DNA of 64,000 nucleotides from Perilla frutescens. Its lineage: Eukaryota > Streptophyta > Magnoliopsida > Lamiales > Lamiaceae. Location of the stretch: positions 60,661,001 to 60,725,000 of the forward strand of contig BRKX01000003.1 of assembly GCA_026008535.1 (NCBI GenBank), written 5' to 3'. A model generated the notes under the pieces. It was not told where the DNA came from. It saw only the letters and a list, made by a program, of their open reading frames with translations, and ran no database searches. Positions 37,261-49,333 of this stretch are shown here, in pieces (the stretch's first letter is position 1; each line of letters begins with the position of its first letter). Made by a program: the position numbers and the translations under genes.

Positions 37261-37690
37261 TTATTGGTGGTTCTCCATCAAAACGTCCAATTGGTGTGAA
37301 GAAAGCCAAACTAAAAAGAAAAAAAGATGGTGATATGTTATCTTTGATTAACTTTATGAAAGAAGAAAATAAGTAGCTTGCAGATGAATTCAAGAGGTCA
37401 AATACACAAATGGAGAATCATTTGGGAATTCACAACGCACCTATACATAAGAGCAACACAATGAAAAAAATGAAGGAAGATAATAAAATTTTGACACATG
37501 AAACAAGTGTCATATAAGATCCCTACATTTGTGCACATGTTCAAGCACAACAATCTCATTTTCTTCAAAAAAAGAGCTCAACAAAAAGATCCTCATTATT
37601 TCAATAATATTGGAGGATTTGGTTCCGATTCATTGGACCAATGTTTCAATAATATTGGAGGATCCGGCTTCGATTTACCAGACTATTAAA
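37190..37690 (+). pseudogene. Harbinger ORF1-like fragment (NAM-associated type)
   Basis: After a (GAT)n run encoding poly-Asp, the frame reads SPSKRPIGVKKAKLKRKK, the basic motif of ORF1/no-apical-meristem-associated C-terminal proteins, then LINFMKEENK and a stop at 37373-37375. Later charged stretches in the same frame run to about 37490, with further stops. Tandem gaggatttggttccgattc-like copies follow at 37610-37680. It is a remnant without function. Confidence 0.6.
37199..37261. repeat. (GAT)n microsatellite
   Basis: About 20 consecutive atg/gat triplets. On the plus strand they expand an acidic run in the ORF1-like fragment. Confidence 0.95.
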
Positions 37691-37954
37691 CCATCTCATT
37701 GTTCGCTATTATTATTCGTGATTTGTCATGTATTTGATTTTCAGTAATTTAAATATTTTATTTTTATTTTTTAATGTTGGTTATGCGATTTCATGTATAT
37801 CATGTGGTCTTATTTTCATTTTCGGAATGCGTTCTTTATTTTAATTTCATTGTTATGGTTTTTTATGTGAATGTTATAAATTTAACTTTAATGTCATTAT
37901 TTAATTGTAATTATTCTTATATAAAAAAATAAATACATATTAGTAAAATATATA

Positions 37955-38348
37955 AATAATAAAAAAGAATTATTAATACAAAATAATATTAGTAGATATT
38001 GTAAATGCATAAAACATGAAGGACTAATATGCAATTTCAAAAAAAAAACAAAAAAGTGATATGCATTTGGTTTGGGCTTACTACAATAAATAAGCATATT
38101 TGCATTTAGAGGAACACTTCCCTGCAGTAGCTCTTACGTGCTCTAATATCAAATAATAAAAAAGAATTATTAATACAAAATAATATTAGTAGCTATTGTA
38201 AATGCATAAAACATGAAGGACTAATATGCAATTTCAAAAAAACAAAAAAGTGATATGCATTTGGTTTGGGCATACTACAATAAATAAGCATATTTGCATT
38301 TAGAGAAACACTTCCGTCCAGTAGCTCTTACGTGCTCCAATATCAAAT
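37955..38348. repeat. 197-bp tandem duplication
   Basis: Units 37955-38151 and 38152-38348 are nearly identical, sharing aataataaaaaagaattatt, atgcatttggtttgggc and cagtagctcttacgtgctc. The second unit has a shorter A run. No coding content. Confidence 0.95.
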
Positions 38349-38499
38349 GATGCGTGGGCGTCATGTGCCGGCCATATTTTTTTTTGTAGGTGTTTTGATT
38401 TTTTTATCTGATTTTCGATTTTTTCCTTTTGTTTTGATCACAAAAATTTTATATTCTAAAATAAAATTAGTGAACCTTAAAATTAAAGTAAATTGATTT

Positions 38500-38880
38500 G
38501 ATTTGGTTGAAATAAATATAAATTTATGCCCTAAAATGAAATTAATGAACTCTAAAATAAAAGTGAATTAATTTAATTTTCTTGAAATCTGACGACTCGC
38601 ACAATGCACTCACTCGACGCTAACGCGTGGGCTCATACATTACCCTCGATGATTAATTTAATTTTTTCAAAACAAATATAAATGATAATTGAAAAATAAA
38701 AATTTATTTTTGAAATAAATATATACCCTAAAATGGAATTAGTGAACCATAAAATAAAAATGAATGAATTTGATTTTTTCAAAAATCGGTGACTCGCGCA
38801 ATGTACTCGCTCGACGCTAATGCGTGGGCTCGTGCATTGCGCTCGACAATTAATTTTTCCAACTTAAACATAACTCATAA
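38500..38880. repeat. Diverged duplication of about 200 bp
   Basis: Two copies share ccctaaaatgaaattaatga / ccctaaaatggaattagtga, gactcgc and ctcgacgctaacgcgtgggc / ctcgacgctaatgcgtgggc. They are older than the neighbouring 197-bp duplication. Confidence 0.75.
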
Positions 38881-39206
38881 TTGATATTAATAAAACTTAA
38901 AAAAATATGAACCATAAAAAAACACAAAATAAACCTTAAAAAATCTAAACATTAATTGGAATGGAAAAAATCACAATTTGAACTAAATAAACAAGTAAAG
39001 ATAACTACCAGACCAGTTACTTTTTAAGGATAAAATTATACACGCAGTATGGAGTATCTGTTCTACAAACGTTCATAGAAAAGAGCTTGAACGTTGTAGG
39101 ATAAAGTTCACAATAATGTGCAAGAACGTTATTATGAACTCAATGTAAGCTACAAAAAGTAAAGCACACAAAGAGTTGATAACCATGTTCGATCAATCGA
39201 TCTATG

Positions 39207-40251
39207 TCAGGGAGACTTGTCCGGTCCGTGAAAAATAATTCACTGCTCCGATGTAATGTTTACTTGGTATATTATACGCAACTAATCTCCTGTCACTTGA
39301 AACCTATTACACCCGTACACTCTCTTTTGATGAATTCAATCGTGAGATTCCTTCACAATCTAGACTCTCTCTATCTAGTTCCCACATGTATTCTCTCCCG
39401 AGAAATCTTTTGACAGTGTATGAAAAGTGTTTCAATACACAATGACTAGAATGCTAAACTCTAGCCTAAACTTGACAATTGAAACTAATGTGGCTCTTTA
39501 AAAAATCTAGAGGTCTTGCAGAATCTATCTAACTCAAATCTTTTAGTCTGTTTCTATGTGTTCTAACAAGTTCTGATCACATGATATTTATAGTACAATG
39601 TGTAGCCTTAACAAGTTTGATCATATCAGATATCTAATAAGGAAATTTCTTTATTTAGTCAAAACCTTGATCCGCGGACAGTCTTATTAGAATTCTTCTA
39701 TCTTTAGACTTTCGCCTTATATTCAATCATGTGTTTACTAAGCTGATCAAGGCATCTTCTAGAACGATCTTGAATTTTTTTTGTTGGCAAACTTCGGACA
39801 ACTTCAATGATCTTGGAAGAATTAATCTGGATAGAAGATATTCATGCAAATGTTCACGAACTTTGTCATGAACATTTTTGATCTTGAACATTCACTTTAC
39901 GTAGCACAGCGAAATGACATTGTATCTTTACAATCTGACTCTTGGCTATCACTCAAGATAGCTAGAAATACTTAGTGTGTTGAACAATCTCAGTTGTGTC
40001 TCGATGCACAACTGTCTTCGTCTTCATCTCAATCTTGTCTTAATGTTTGAGCTTTCTTCATTGAAGTTCATATCACGTTCTTGTACATCCTTGCGAACGT
40101 TGTCCAGAACAACGTGTGTACTTGGGAAAACCAAATACTTTCGTGTTGATTAATGCCATACAGATCAACCACAATCAACCACTACTACAAGTGCAAAGTA
40201 TAATACTTGATAAATAAGCTTAGTGCAAAGCATCGCACTAACAATCTCCCC
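39207..40251 (-). repeat. Left (3') LTR
   Basis: It matches 41952-43006 throughout with scattered substitutions, for example tgtcagggagacttgtcc against tgtcagggggacttgtca and aagcttagtgcaaagcat against aagcttagtgtaaagcat. It ends at ..cactaaca on the plus strand. Confidence 0.85.
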
Positions 40252-40252
40252 A

Positions 40253-40266
40253 TTTATCTTTATCTG
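40253..40266 (-). other. Polypurine tract of the LTR element
   Basis: The minus strand reads AAATGGGGAGAT immediately before the LTR start TGTTAGTGC. Confidence 0.7.
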
Positions 40267-40703
40267 TTGGCAAATCAACTCCTTCATTTTTCCAAGTGCA
40301 ACTCTTTCATCAGTAGAAACATTCACCTAGATCTTCACGAATAGTGTTATGAACTTCAGCTTTGTTTTTCTTTCTTTTCTTCCTTTCTTTTTTATTCTTT
40401 TTCTTTTTCATTTTTATCAGAGCAATGAAGATCACTAACATGATATCAGAGCAATAAAGACATGAGTAACTGGGTGGAAGAGTGCAGAATGATGTAATGT
40501 AATGAGATGAGATAAGGCGATTACAAATTACATCATTGAGAAGCTTAAAGTACAGAGCTTAAAACAAAAACAAAGATTCAACTAAAGAATATTACAAAAA
40601 TCAGAGTAAAAAATGTCCTTTTCAAAAGAAATTTTAAGAAACGAATACAACGAATACTCTCCCTATTTGCCTGCAGATCAAGGTAAAGGAACATCGTGAT
40701 GTG

Positions 40704-40804
40704 GATTCATCAGTCAGACTTATCTGCATCAGATTGATCATCTTCATATGCAGACTCAAACTCATCATCATCATCATCATCTTCTTCTTCTTCTTCTTCT
40801 TCTT

Positions 40805-40835
<31 letters not shown>

Positions 40836-41411
40836 TTCTTCTTCTTCTTCCTCAACTTCATCTTCTTGTTTAGTATCTACCTCTGTCTCTGCTTTCTCCT
40901 CTTGTTCTCCTACATACTCTTCTTCATGTTCAGCCTCTTCTTCATCATTTTCTTTTTCAACTTCTGACTCGACTGTCTTGCTAAGATGGCCTTTCTCTTT
41001 CTGAATATCTTCACTCTCTTTGACTGTGGTTTTAGCCAATATTTGTAAAGATTGATCATTCTCTGGAGAAGTCTTGGAGAATTCTTCATTCTGAAGAAGT
41101 TCTTGAACTTTCTTTCTCTCAGCAGCATGTTCAAGAGTCTTTTGATCATGGAATGCAACACAATCTTGCAAGTATGATATGATCTTTTGATGCACAGAGA
41201 TTGTGGGAGTAGTGGATGCTAATGCTTGACCTGAATTATTCTTCGAGCTTATGAATTTTTGAATTTGAGCTTGAAGGTGTTCTCGTACAGAAGAATACAA
41301 GTAAGAGGAAACTTGTATGCCTAATGATTTCTTAGACTTGGTAATTGAATCCATTCCGGTTGCAACATTCCTTCTTTGCTTCTTTATGATATATGAGTAT
41401 AGGATAAACAA
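40704..41411 (-). pseudogene. Acidic-tailed ORF of the LTR element, interrupted
   Basis: Not a recognised gag. From ATG at 41411 it reads 192 codons: a basic N-terminus with an internal Met (MDSITKSKKSLG), a helical middle (VREHLQAQIQKFISS, then TLEHAAERKKVQELLQNE) and a long Glu-rich tail. A TAA inside a (GAA)n run (about 40833) stops the frame. The same frame continues after it with poly-Glu, poly-Asp and EFESAYEDDQSDADKSD to a TGA near 40704. A single change in the microsatellite therefore appears to have cut off the last 40 or so residues. The Glu/Asp tail suggests a nuclear or chromatin-associated protein, but this is inference. Confidence 0.5.
40768..40850. repeat. (CTT)n microsatellite
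   Basis: More than 20 ctt triplets with one interruption (cttcttattcttc). Preceded by (CAT)n at 40761-40779. It encodes the Glu/Asp run on the minus strand. Confidence 0.95.
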
Positions 41412-41951
41412 TGGGAACCTTGATCAACTCACTCTCTTCTAGAGAAATGATTTTGTTGAACACAAACTGACCAAAATCGAATGCTTTCCCTATTCTCACA
41501 TGAAACAAGAACCTCTCTTCATTCTGAAAAGGGTTCTAGACAAGGTTCAAGAATACAGCAGAAGATTGAGAAATAGAATATTGGTGCTGTAGGGATTCGA
41601 ACTTTTCATGGAGAGAAAATTCATCATCCATGTGTTCTCCATCAACAACGGGATTAGACCTTTAATCCTGTGAGTAGCCCGACAACATTTGTAAGTACAG
41701 ATTTCGATAGTTTCTATTTTCTTCCGCTGCAATAGATTCGAAATTGAACTTGCATGTTATTTCAACATAGGATAATTAATATCACACATAAAATTATGAT
41801 TTACATGAGCTTAGAATTAATGGCATCCAAATAGATCCTATGGGGTACAATTCGAAAAAATTCCAACAAAAATTTAGAGCGAAATCCCACCAAATTAAAT
41901 ACGTAGTCGGCCTTTTGAATCTGCAGAGACGTGAACTAGTCATTACAGACA

Positions 41952-43006
41952 ATGTCAGGGGGACTTGTCAGGTCTGTGGAAAATAATTCATTATTCTGAT
42001 ACAATGTTTACTTGGGATATTACACGTAGCTGACCTCCAGTCACTCGAAACTCGTTCTACCTGTGCACCATCTTTCGATAAATTAAATTGTGAGATCCTC
42101 TCACAACCTAGACTCTCTCTATCTAGTTTCCACAAGTATTCTCTCCCGAGAAACCTTTTGACAGTGTGTGAAAATTGTTTCAATACACGATGACTAAAAC
42201 ACTAAACTCTAGTCTAAACTTGACAACCAAAACTAATGTGGCTTTTTAAACAATATAGAGCTCTTACATAATCTATCTAACTCAGATCTTTTAGTCTATT
42301 TCGGTGTATTCTAACAAGTTCTGATCTCAGGCTATTTATAGAACAATGTGTAGCCTTAACAAAGAAATCAGAAGTCATAATCCTATCAGATATCTAATAA
42401 GAAAATTTCCTTATTTAATCAAAACCTTAATCTGTGGACAACCTTGTTAGAATTCTTCTATCTTTTGACTTTCTCCTTATCTTCAATCACGTGATTACCA
42501 TGCTGATTAAGACATCTTCTAGAATGATCTTGAATCTCTTCTTGGTTGGCAAACTTCGAACAACTTCAATGATCTTGGAAGAATTAATCTGGACAGAAGA
42601 TGTTCATGCAAACGTTTATGAACTTTGCCATGAACATTGTTGATCTTAAACCTTTACTTCAGATAGCACAGCGGAATGACATTGTATGTTCACAAACTGA
42701 TTTTTGGCTATTACTCAAGCTAGCTGACAATACTCAGCGTGTTGAACAATCTCAATTATATCTCGATGCAAAATTATCTTCATCTTCAGCTTTATCATAT
42801 CTTCATGCTTGAGTTATCTTCATTGAAGTTTAGATCACGTTCTTATACATCCTTGCGAATGTTGTTCAAAACAGCGTGTATACTTGGAAAAATCAAATAC
42901 TTTAGTGTTGATTAATGTCATACGGATCAATGACAATCAACCACTACTGTAAGTGCAAAGTGCAACACTTGATAAACAAGCTTAGTGTAAAGCATAGCAC
43001 TAACAA
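41952..43006 (-). repeat. Right (5') LTR
   Basis: Partner of 39207-40251 in the same orientation. On the minus strand it begins TGTTAGTGCTATGC at 43006 and homology ends at 41952 (tgtcaggggg). The sequence below 41952 is unrelated to the sequence left of 39207 and shows no PBS. Confidence 0.85.
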
Positions 43007-43350
43007 AGGGTACATGTGATATTTTTTGAATTTTGAGTAGTAATTTTTAGTGTTACTGTTGATGCTGATTTTCACAGATTTTTTATTTTTTTGCGGGTTG
43101 ACCCTAGAATTAACTAACGCATTTAAAATAAGGCTTATTTACAACTAGTGTACGCAAGTGTTTGTGTTGTGTTTGTAGGTGAGAAAAAACCAATCCACCC
43201 CATTTTGTAGTTGAGTTGCAGCTGGGTTGGAGAGAAAATTTAACTGCAAAATATGATTTACAGTATCGCTAGAGTTGCCCTTAGAAGGTAGTAAGTACCC
43301 TTAAGAGAGAACTTCAATTCTTTTTAAATTATATTTATGGATGTATTCTT

Positions 43351-43454
43351 TTTTTTACTCACACACCCGACCTATGATATTGAGGAGATTCGAACCCGTG
43401 ACCTTTGGTCTCCAAGCAATCTTACTCAACCACCAGGCCATCCCCACCGAGACA
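43351..43454 (-). mobile_element. tRNA-derived SINE
   Basis: The minus strand has ggatggcctggtggttgag (A box) and cacgggttcgaatctcctca (B box), then gggtgtgtgagt and an A-rich tail. The imperfect flanking pair gatgtattctt (43340-43350) and gatgcattctt (43455-43465) fits a target duplication. Same family as 46552-46654. Confidence 0.8.
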
Positions 43455-43661
43455 GATGCATTCTTATTTGTTAAAATTGAGTATCTGTATTTGTACTTTG
43501 CTATTTATAAGGATAAACGACAACTTGCACCCCCGAATTACTTTTCTTTTGCACAATGAATTCTAAAACGAAATTAGTATTTTACACGCACCCTCCAATT
43601 AGTATTTCCCTTGCAAGATATATCCTGAAATAATTTTTCATTGACCACGACAAATGACTAA

Positions 43662-43958
43662 GGCCTTGTTTACTTTGGATGATAGGGATATCCCACTAAT
43701 GCAAGGCTAAAATTATACAAAGTTTTGTTGAAATGAATGTGTATAACACAAACATTTACATATTTTTCCTTGTGAATAAGGACTAATTGAATGATTCATA
43801 TCCTTTCATAACAAGTGGGTTATGAGTTATCCTTCATCTCCTTCATTTTATTCATATGTTTATATATTTTATCACACCATATATTTCATGTTTTGTAAAT
43901 TTAACTTTAAATTCATGGGATATCACACCCAATCCCATCCACCGAAGTAAACGAGCCC
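43662..43958. mobile_element. Tourist-like MITE
   Basis: A 297-bp element flanked by TAA (43659-43661 and 43959-43961). The ends are GGCCTTGTTTACTTTGGATG and, reversed, GGGCTCGTTTACTTCGGTGG. Size, TIR style and TWA duplication fit Tourist-like (PIF/Harbinger-mobilised) MITEs. No coding content. Confidence 0.85.
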
Positions 43959-44489
43959 TAAATGTCATCATTCGGATCCTCTATTACGCTAAACGTTTAG
44001 CGCATACCATTAAAGTTGGAAATATTTTTCGCATATAAATTGCACTAAATATAGCGACAAGCATTGGAAATGGTCTTTGCATACAATCACACTTACAACA
44101 ATATAGGCATGTACAGATAGATAGATGGTAGATCCATATTGTATTTACCGTGTGATTGGTTAAGTATGAGATTTAAATACTTAATTAAGCAAATCAAATT
44201 CTCTATTACAAATAGTATTTCATCTTTTATTACACAAACATATGAATGTCATCAAATCGTATCCTCCCTTGCAAATTGTGTTTCATTTTCTATTATACAT
44301 AATGTCAATAAACTGAATCCTCTATTGCAAATATTTTCTATGTAGCTTTACTCAATGGACCTACTTGATTCTCTAACCTCAACCAGTAGATCTACCTAAT
44401 TTAGTATAACAACATTATTCACTTGCACTAAAATAATGCAAGATTTAGTGCAGCATTGGAACAATTTAGTGCACAAATTGTACTAGTAA

Positions 44490-45375
44490 TAGAGGTGCCC
44501 CAAACAAACTGGACCGACAGTTTGCCGGTTTGTGGTGGTTTGTGAACCGTCCGATATGGTTACGGTTTGTTTTGTAACTATAATTGTAATTTTAACTGTG
44601 TTTCCACCGATGCGGTTCTGATTTGTAATCCTCAAAACCGACACACAACCAGTTTGTCTGTTTGTAATCGGTTTGTATATTTTTTTATTTATTTTTTCCA
44701 CAGTCGAGATCACGATCCGCGTGATCTCGATCTACGGCTGGGAACAATTCCTCGCGGATTTTTGACGTGGAACACTGGTTATGAAGCCAAATTTTCAAAT
44801 TTTGTGCTTCACAACCGGCAATTTGGGCGCCCATTTTTTTTAAATTTCAAATTTAAATTTTTTCAAGATTATAAAGTTTTCAAGTATTGTATGAATGTAA
44901 ATTGTAATTTGTAAGTTTGTAATTTCAATATTAAATTATGTATATAATTTGTAATTTGTAATTTTTCAAAGTTTGATTTTTAATATTGTAAGTTGCAAGT
45001 TGTAACTTGTATTCTTGTAAGTTTGCAAATTATAATGTCATATTATTTATCAAATAAACTTGTCATCCTTTTTAGAATTGTAATTTAGTTAAATTATGCA
45101 AATAAAATATGTAAAAAAGTTATAATGTGATATTATTTATACAAATTATAATGTGATATTATTTAATAATTCAAATTAAAAAAAAAAACTTGAAAACCGG
45201 TGGTTAACCGGCAAACCATCACAAATTGGGGGTTTGACGAACCGGCGGTTACGATTTGCAAGCCGTAATCATCGGCACCTAACGGACAGTGTGGTTTCGA
45301 TTTGTGCCATCTAGAACTGGCTAACGTCGGTTTATAATTGGGACCGGCATAAACCAGAACTGTGGGCAAATTCTA
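44490..45375. mobile_element. Non-autonomous hAT element
   Basis: 886 bp. Ends TAGAGGTGCCCCAAACAAAC and, reversed, TAGAATTTGCCCACAGTTCT. Flanks ACTAGTAA (44482-44489) and ACTAATAA (45376-45383) match at 7 of 8 bases, as for hAT. The ends carry repeated accggtttgt/cggtttgtaa words. The interior is AT-rich with tgtaatttgtaa runs. No transposase. Confidence 0.8.
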
Positions 45376-45383
45376 ACTAATAA

Positions 45384-48300
45384 ATATTTATTATCTAACA
45401 TCAAATTAAGTGAAGTAGCAAATGTATATATTTATTTATTTACTTTTTTTTTGTTGAGCATTACACCAATTTACATCCATCATCAACTTTTTTTTTTTTT
45501 TTGCACCAATTAATATATATTCATCATCAATATTACCACATCAAAATATAAATTTAGTGATAATGAAATAAAAGCCAAAATTGCATGGTGGTGATTGCAC
45601 ATTTTGCATGCTTACAATTTTTAGGAGGTTGGTGGTGGCTCCACTGCAAGGTATTTCTCCTCTGTTCAAGGTTCAAATGATCTTCTCTCGTCAAATTCTG
45701 ATCAAAATATACGAGTCACTCACATCACAAAAAAATATATATTTTTTATGACAAGAATAACACACAACCAACGAGTAAACCCACTAAACAATTAAACTGT
45801 ATAGAAAATAATACTACTACCAATCCAAATATATATGTACACTAACCTCAAGCCAAATAGGACTGCCAAACATTTTTTTCTGTCCATATTGGTATTTTTT
45901 TAGTTTTCATTCATTCAGTAGTGAAGTGTGTATTAGATAATCTGATAGATGGGTCACATACTATGCTTTATTTCATAGCTATTTATTTAGATGGTATCTA
46001 AATCTGTAATATTAAATGAGTTTGAATTTGAAGTTTGATCAATAAGATAATTTCATACAAATTTTTTTATTATTTAATTATTTATCTAGTTAGGCAGTTT
46101 AATTCACTCAAATAACTGGACCCGAATGATGATCAAGGTGGATCCAAGATTGATATCCTCCTCCCTAAATTCATGCAACCTTGATAAATTCATGTCCGCT
46201 AAAATTATGGTTCATGCAAATAACTTTTCTTTAAAAAAAATTGTAAGCCAAACATTGACGGCTAAATTTACGGGCCAGAAATTGTTAGGGGTAAGTGACC
46301 TAGGCCCATTAACTTGCATTTTATTTAGGAAATTTGTATAGTATTAGAAAGAAATTATCCTAAACACAACACTCATTTTTCTATTCATAGCTAGCTCCCG
46401 ATATTTCATGACATATAAATATTAATATGATAAGACATTTTTGTCCCTTAACTCCTAATATTTAAAAATCTAACATAGACCGTACTCATGAGGGCGATCC
46501 TCAATTCCAAATATGTGTTTCATCTAATATTCCATCTATTGGATGATTACCGGGATGACCTAGTGGTGGAGTGAGGTTGCTTGGAGACCAAAGATCACGA
46601 GTTCGAATCTCTTCAATACTACAGATCGGGTGTGTGAGTTATAAAAAATAAAATTATTGGATGATTACCACTTGCCAATAAAAAAATATGGTAAAAAACT
46701 ATAACCAACAATCCCTAACGATTAATATTGAACATTTAACACCTCCTTCTGCTTAATCATCCGGAAAATGATAAGTTCATATTTCTTTTTAATTGAATTC
46801 AAATGATTAAAATTTATTCAACGTTGAGCAACAAAATCAATAAAAAAATCAATTCATTCCTTATCAGACCCTAATTTTTTCCCTCAATCGAGAAACAACA
46901 ATATTCCAAGTCTTCCCTAAAAAAAAAACAAAAACAAAACAAACAAACAATATGCCGAGTCAACAATCTAGAATCACATACAATACAAGGACATGTTATA
47001 ACCCAGAACCAAGAAATTTTAATCTAAATGTCACAAAAAATTTCCACAAATACAGGCAAGAAAACTATTAAGTAATTAAATATTGTTTCAAACTAAGCAC
47101 ACAAAAAAAAAAAAAAAAAATTGCAGCCCACGGATATTTTTGCTAAATGCAGAGGTTTAATCATCAGATTTTCTCTAGACGCGCAAATAATTTTTCTAAT
47201 TGATCTTCTATAAGATATGCGTAGAGCACATAAATTTTCATTTGGTTTTTCAGATGATTGAGTTCTTTGTCCTGCGAATTTTTACTAGTGTAAGGAGATT
47301 GAAGAGAACTGGATAACTGAGATTCCTAATTGAAGTGGGGGAGTCACAGCGGGAATTAATTTTAATTTTTAGGTACAGTTTGTTATAGATTTTCAACATA
47401 TTTATTTAATTGACACATGGCAATCATCCAGCGGACAAAACACTAGATGAAACACCGGTTTGGAATAGAAAATTCCATTTGTAATTTTAGACCATTTTGT
47501 AATTATAACATGAGTACATGACTTTGTAAATAACATACACATAAATTTTCACACATACCTTCCACGTGTGCAAACATATTAAAAAAGAAAAAAAAACTCA
47601 AACATACCTGTGAGTTTGAATTGACGAAAACAAAATTAGGTATGTTTGTAATTGCAAATTAAGATCATTAAATATGATGTTTTATTTGTAATTAATAATC
47701 ACGAGAGCGGGTTGTAATTGCAAAATGACCAAAGAGTTGTAATTTTTACAAATAACTCAAAAGGAAAAGCTATGAAATTCACTCTTCCACCCATGTCCAG
47801 TCTAGAGTAATTAATAATAATCACTTGTAGACTTACGAGCACATTAACATATTCATCGATGATGTGATAGTGTCACATAAATTGCATATATATGCCTATG
47901 GTAGATGGATATATTTCTCCACAACCTATTTCATTATTGAACTCGTATATATTTGTAAACGTATAATACCGATCATCAAACACATATATATAATGTATTT
48001 ACGAAATAAAACGTGCATATAAAATAGTAAGAAAAACACAAGTCCAAAGCTAACCCTAAAGTAAAAGGGGTAAGAAAAAAAAGAATAAAGAAGAAAAGGG
48101 AGTGAAGTGATTGCAGCCCACCAGCAGCAGCACACCGTTAAATAGTATTAGCAAATGATATGCTTTGTTAAAGATAAAACATGATTACAAAAGAAGCAAA
48201 AAAAAGGTGGAGTTGATGATTATGAGAATCGGGTTCTTTCTTTAATTTGCCAGAAATCCAACGTCTCTCGTAAAATCTGGCTTTCGGTCCCATAAAAATT

Positions 48301-48385
48301 TAATTTCTTGATATTTTTCATCTTAATAATCAACATGGCCCCCTTCTTTGTGGGGAGGCATGTAACCATGATATCATTACAATCC

Positions 48386-48390
<5 letters not shown>
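45384..48390. other. AT-rich spacer without genes (one SINE inside)
   Basis: Apart from the SINE at 46552-46654, no gene, repeat pair or element end was recognised. Homopolymer A and T runs are frequent (45491, 47104). Confidence 0.45.
46552..46654 (+). mobile_element. tRNA-derived SINE with perfect target duplication
   Basis: gggatgacctagtggtggag (A box) and cacgagttcgaatctcttca (B box) are followed by gggtgtgtgagtt and an A-rich tail. It is flanked by identical 15-bp copies of TATTGGATGATTACC (46537-46551 and 46655-46669). The intact duplication suggests a fairly recent insertion. Confidence 0.92.
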
Positions 48391-48420
<30 letters not shown>

Positions 48421-49099
48421 GGGATGGGATCTGGTGAGAACCGGTCGCTAGGTGAGAATTGGGAACCGATCCCATCCGTCCATCCTGCAAAATCGACGTC
48501 CCAGATCTATCCAGATTTTCGGTGGCATTTTTGTAATTATCGTGAAAATCTTCAATTCGCGCGTCTCATTAAGGGTAAAATCGGAACTGAACTCAGAAAT
48601 TGCCCAGATTCAATTTTAGCATCCGACTTCGCACATTTTAGCCTCATGGATTTCTTATTTTAGCATGTGTTGATAAACAAAAATGGAACGATGATTTCAT
48701 TGGAATGAAATCATATACACCCTATTTGGGGACAGTGAACCCTAATGGGAATCTCATAATTACTAGTTGGGATCAGGAACTTAATAAACCCTAATTGGGA
48801 ACGGTGAACCTTAGTGGAAAATGTCACATCAATTTTAGCCTCCTACTTCGATAATTTTAGCATTATGCGATTCTCATTTTAGCCTCATGCGATTCTCATT
48901 TTAGCCTCAGAACAAAAGAAAAAAATTATTAAATTACTATATTACCCCTCCGTCCAGAAAGTTGTCGAAAATTACAGGAATGCCATCGCCCATCCACTTA
49001 AACCTGATTTAATCTAGACCGTCCAGATTGAGTCAAACAAGGGCTAGGATTGGTTCCTAGTTCTCACCTGGGGGAAGGGTTCTCATTTGATCATTTCCC
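48421..49099. mobile_element. TA-anchored TIR element 4
   Basis: 679 bp between (TA)n tracts. Left GGGATGGGATCTGGTGAGAA with gggaaccgatcc further in; right reversed GGGAAATGATCAAATGAGAA with ggaaccaatcc further in, giving TIRs of about 55 bp. The interior repeats ttttagcctca and ttttagcatt (48840-48905). No gene. Confidence 0.8.
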
Positions 49100-49299
49100 T
49101 ATATATATATGTACCTTTATAACTATATATTGTTTTCATTTTCTCCACATGCTTGAGTTTTTTTTTTTCACCTCCTAATTTGATCGTGTGATTCATGAAT
49201 AATTCTTAGATATACGAGTATACATGGTTGGTGAATTTATTCAAGTAAAGTTGGTATTCCGTTAATAAAACTAATAAGCAATGAATTGATAATAAATTG

Positions 49300-49333
<34 letters not shown>

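Larger units (their letters stand above)
39207..43006 (-). mobile_element. Non-autonomous LTR retrotransposon with acidic ORF
   Basis: Two direct repeats of about 1.05 kb (39207-40251 and 41952-43006) enclose 1.7 kb. On the minus strand the LTR starts TGTTAGTG, preceded by the polypurine tract AAATGGGGAGAT at the left LTR. No protease, reverse transcriptase or integrase is present. A recognisable PBS is missing, and the left LTR seems to continue leftward to about 39010 (gaacgtt words), so the 5' LTR probably lost its U5 end and PBS. No target duplication was found. Family (copia or gypsy) is undecided. Confidence 0.7.

Noticed and set aside
40701..40967. Open frames rich in Phe or Lys across the CTT repeat
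   Set aside because: Other-frame translations of the microsatellite; only the minus-strand frame ending in Glu/Asp has flanking coding-like sequence.
48424..48663. 79-codon open frame at the left end of TA-anchored element 4
   Set aside because: It starts within the TIR and has no splice signals, no family resemblance and no partner in element 5.
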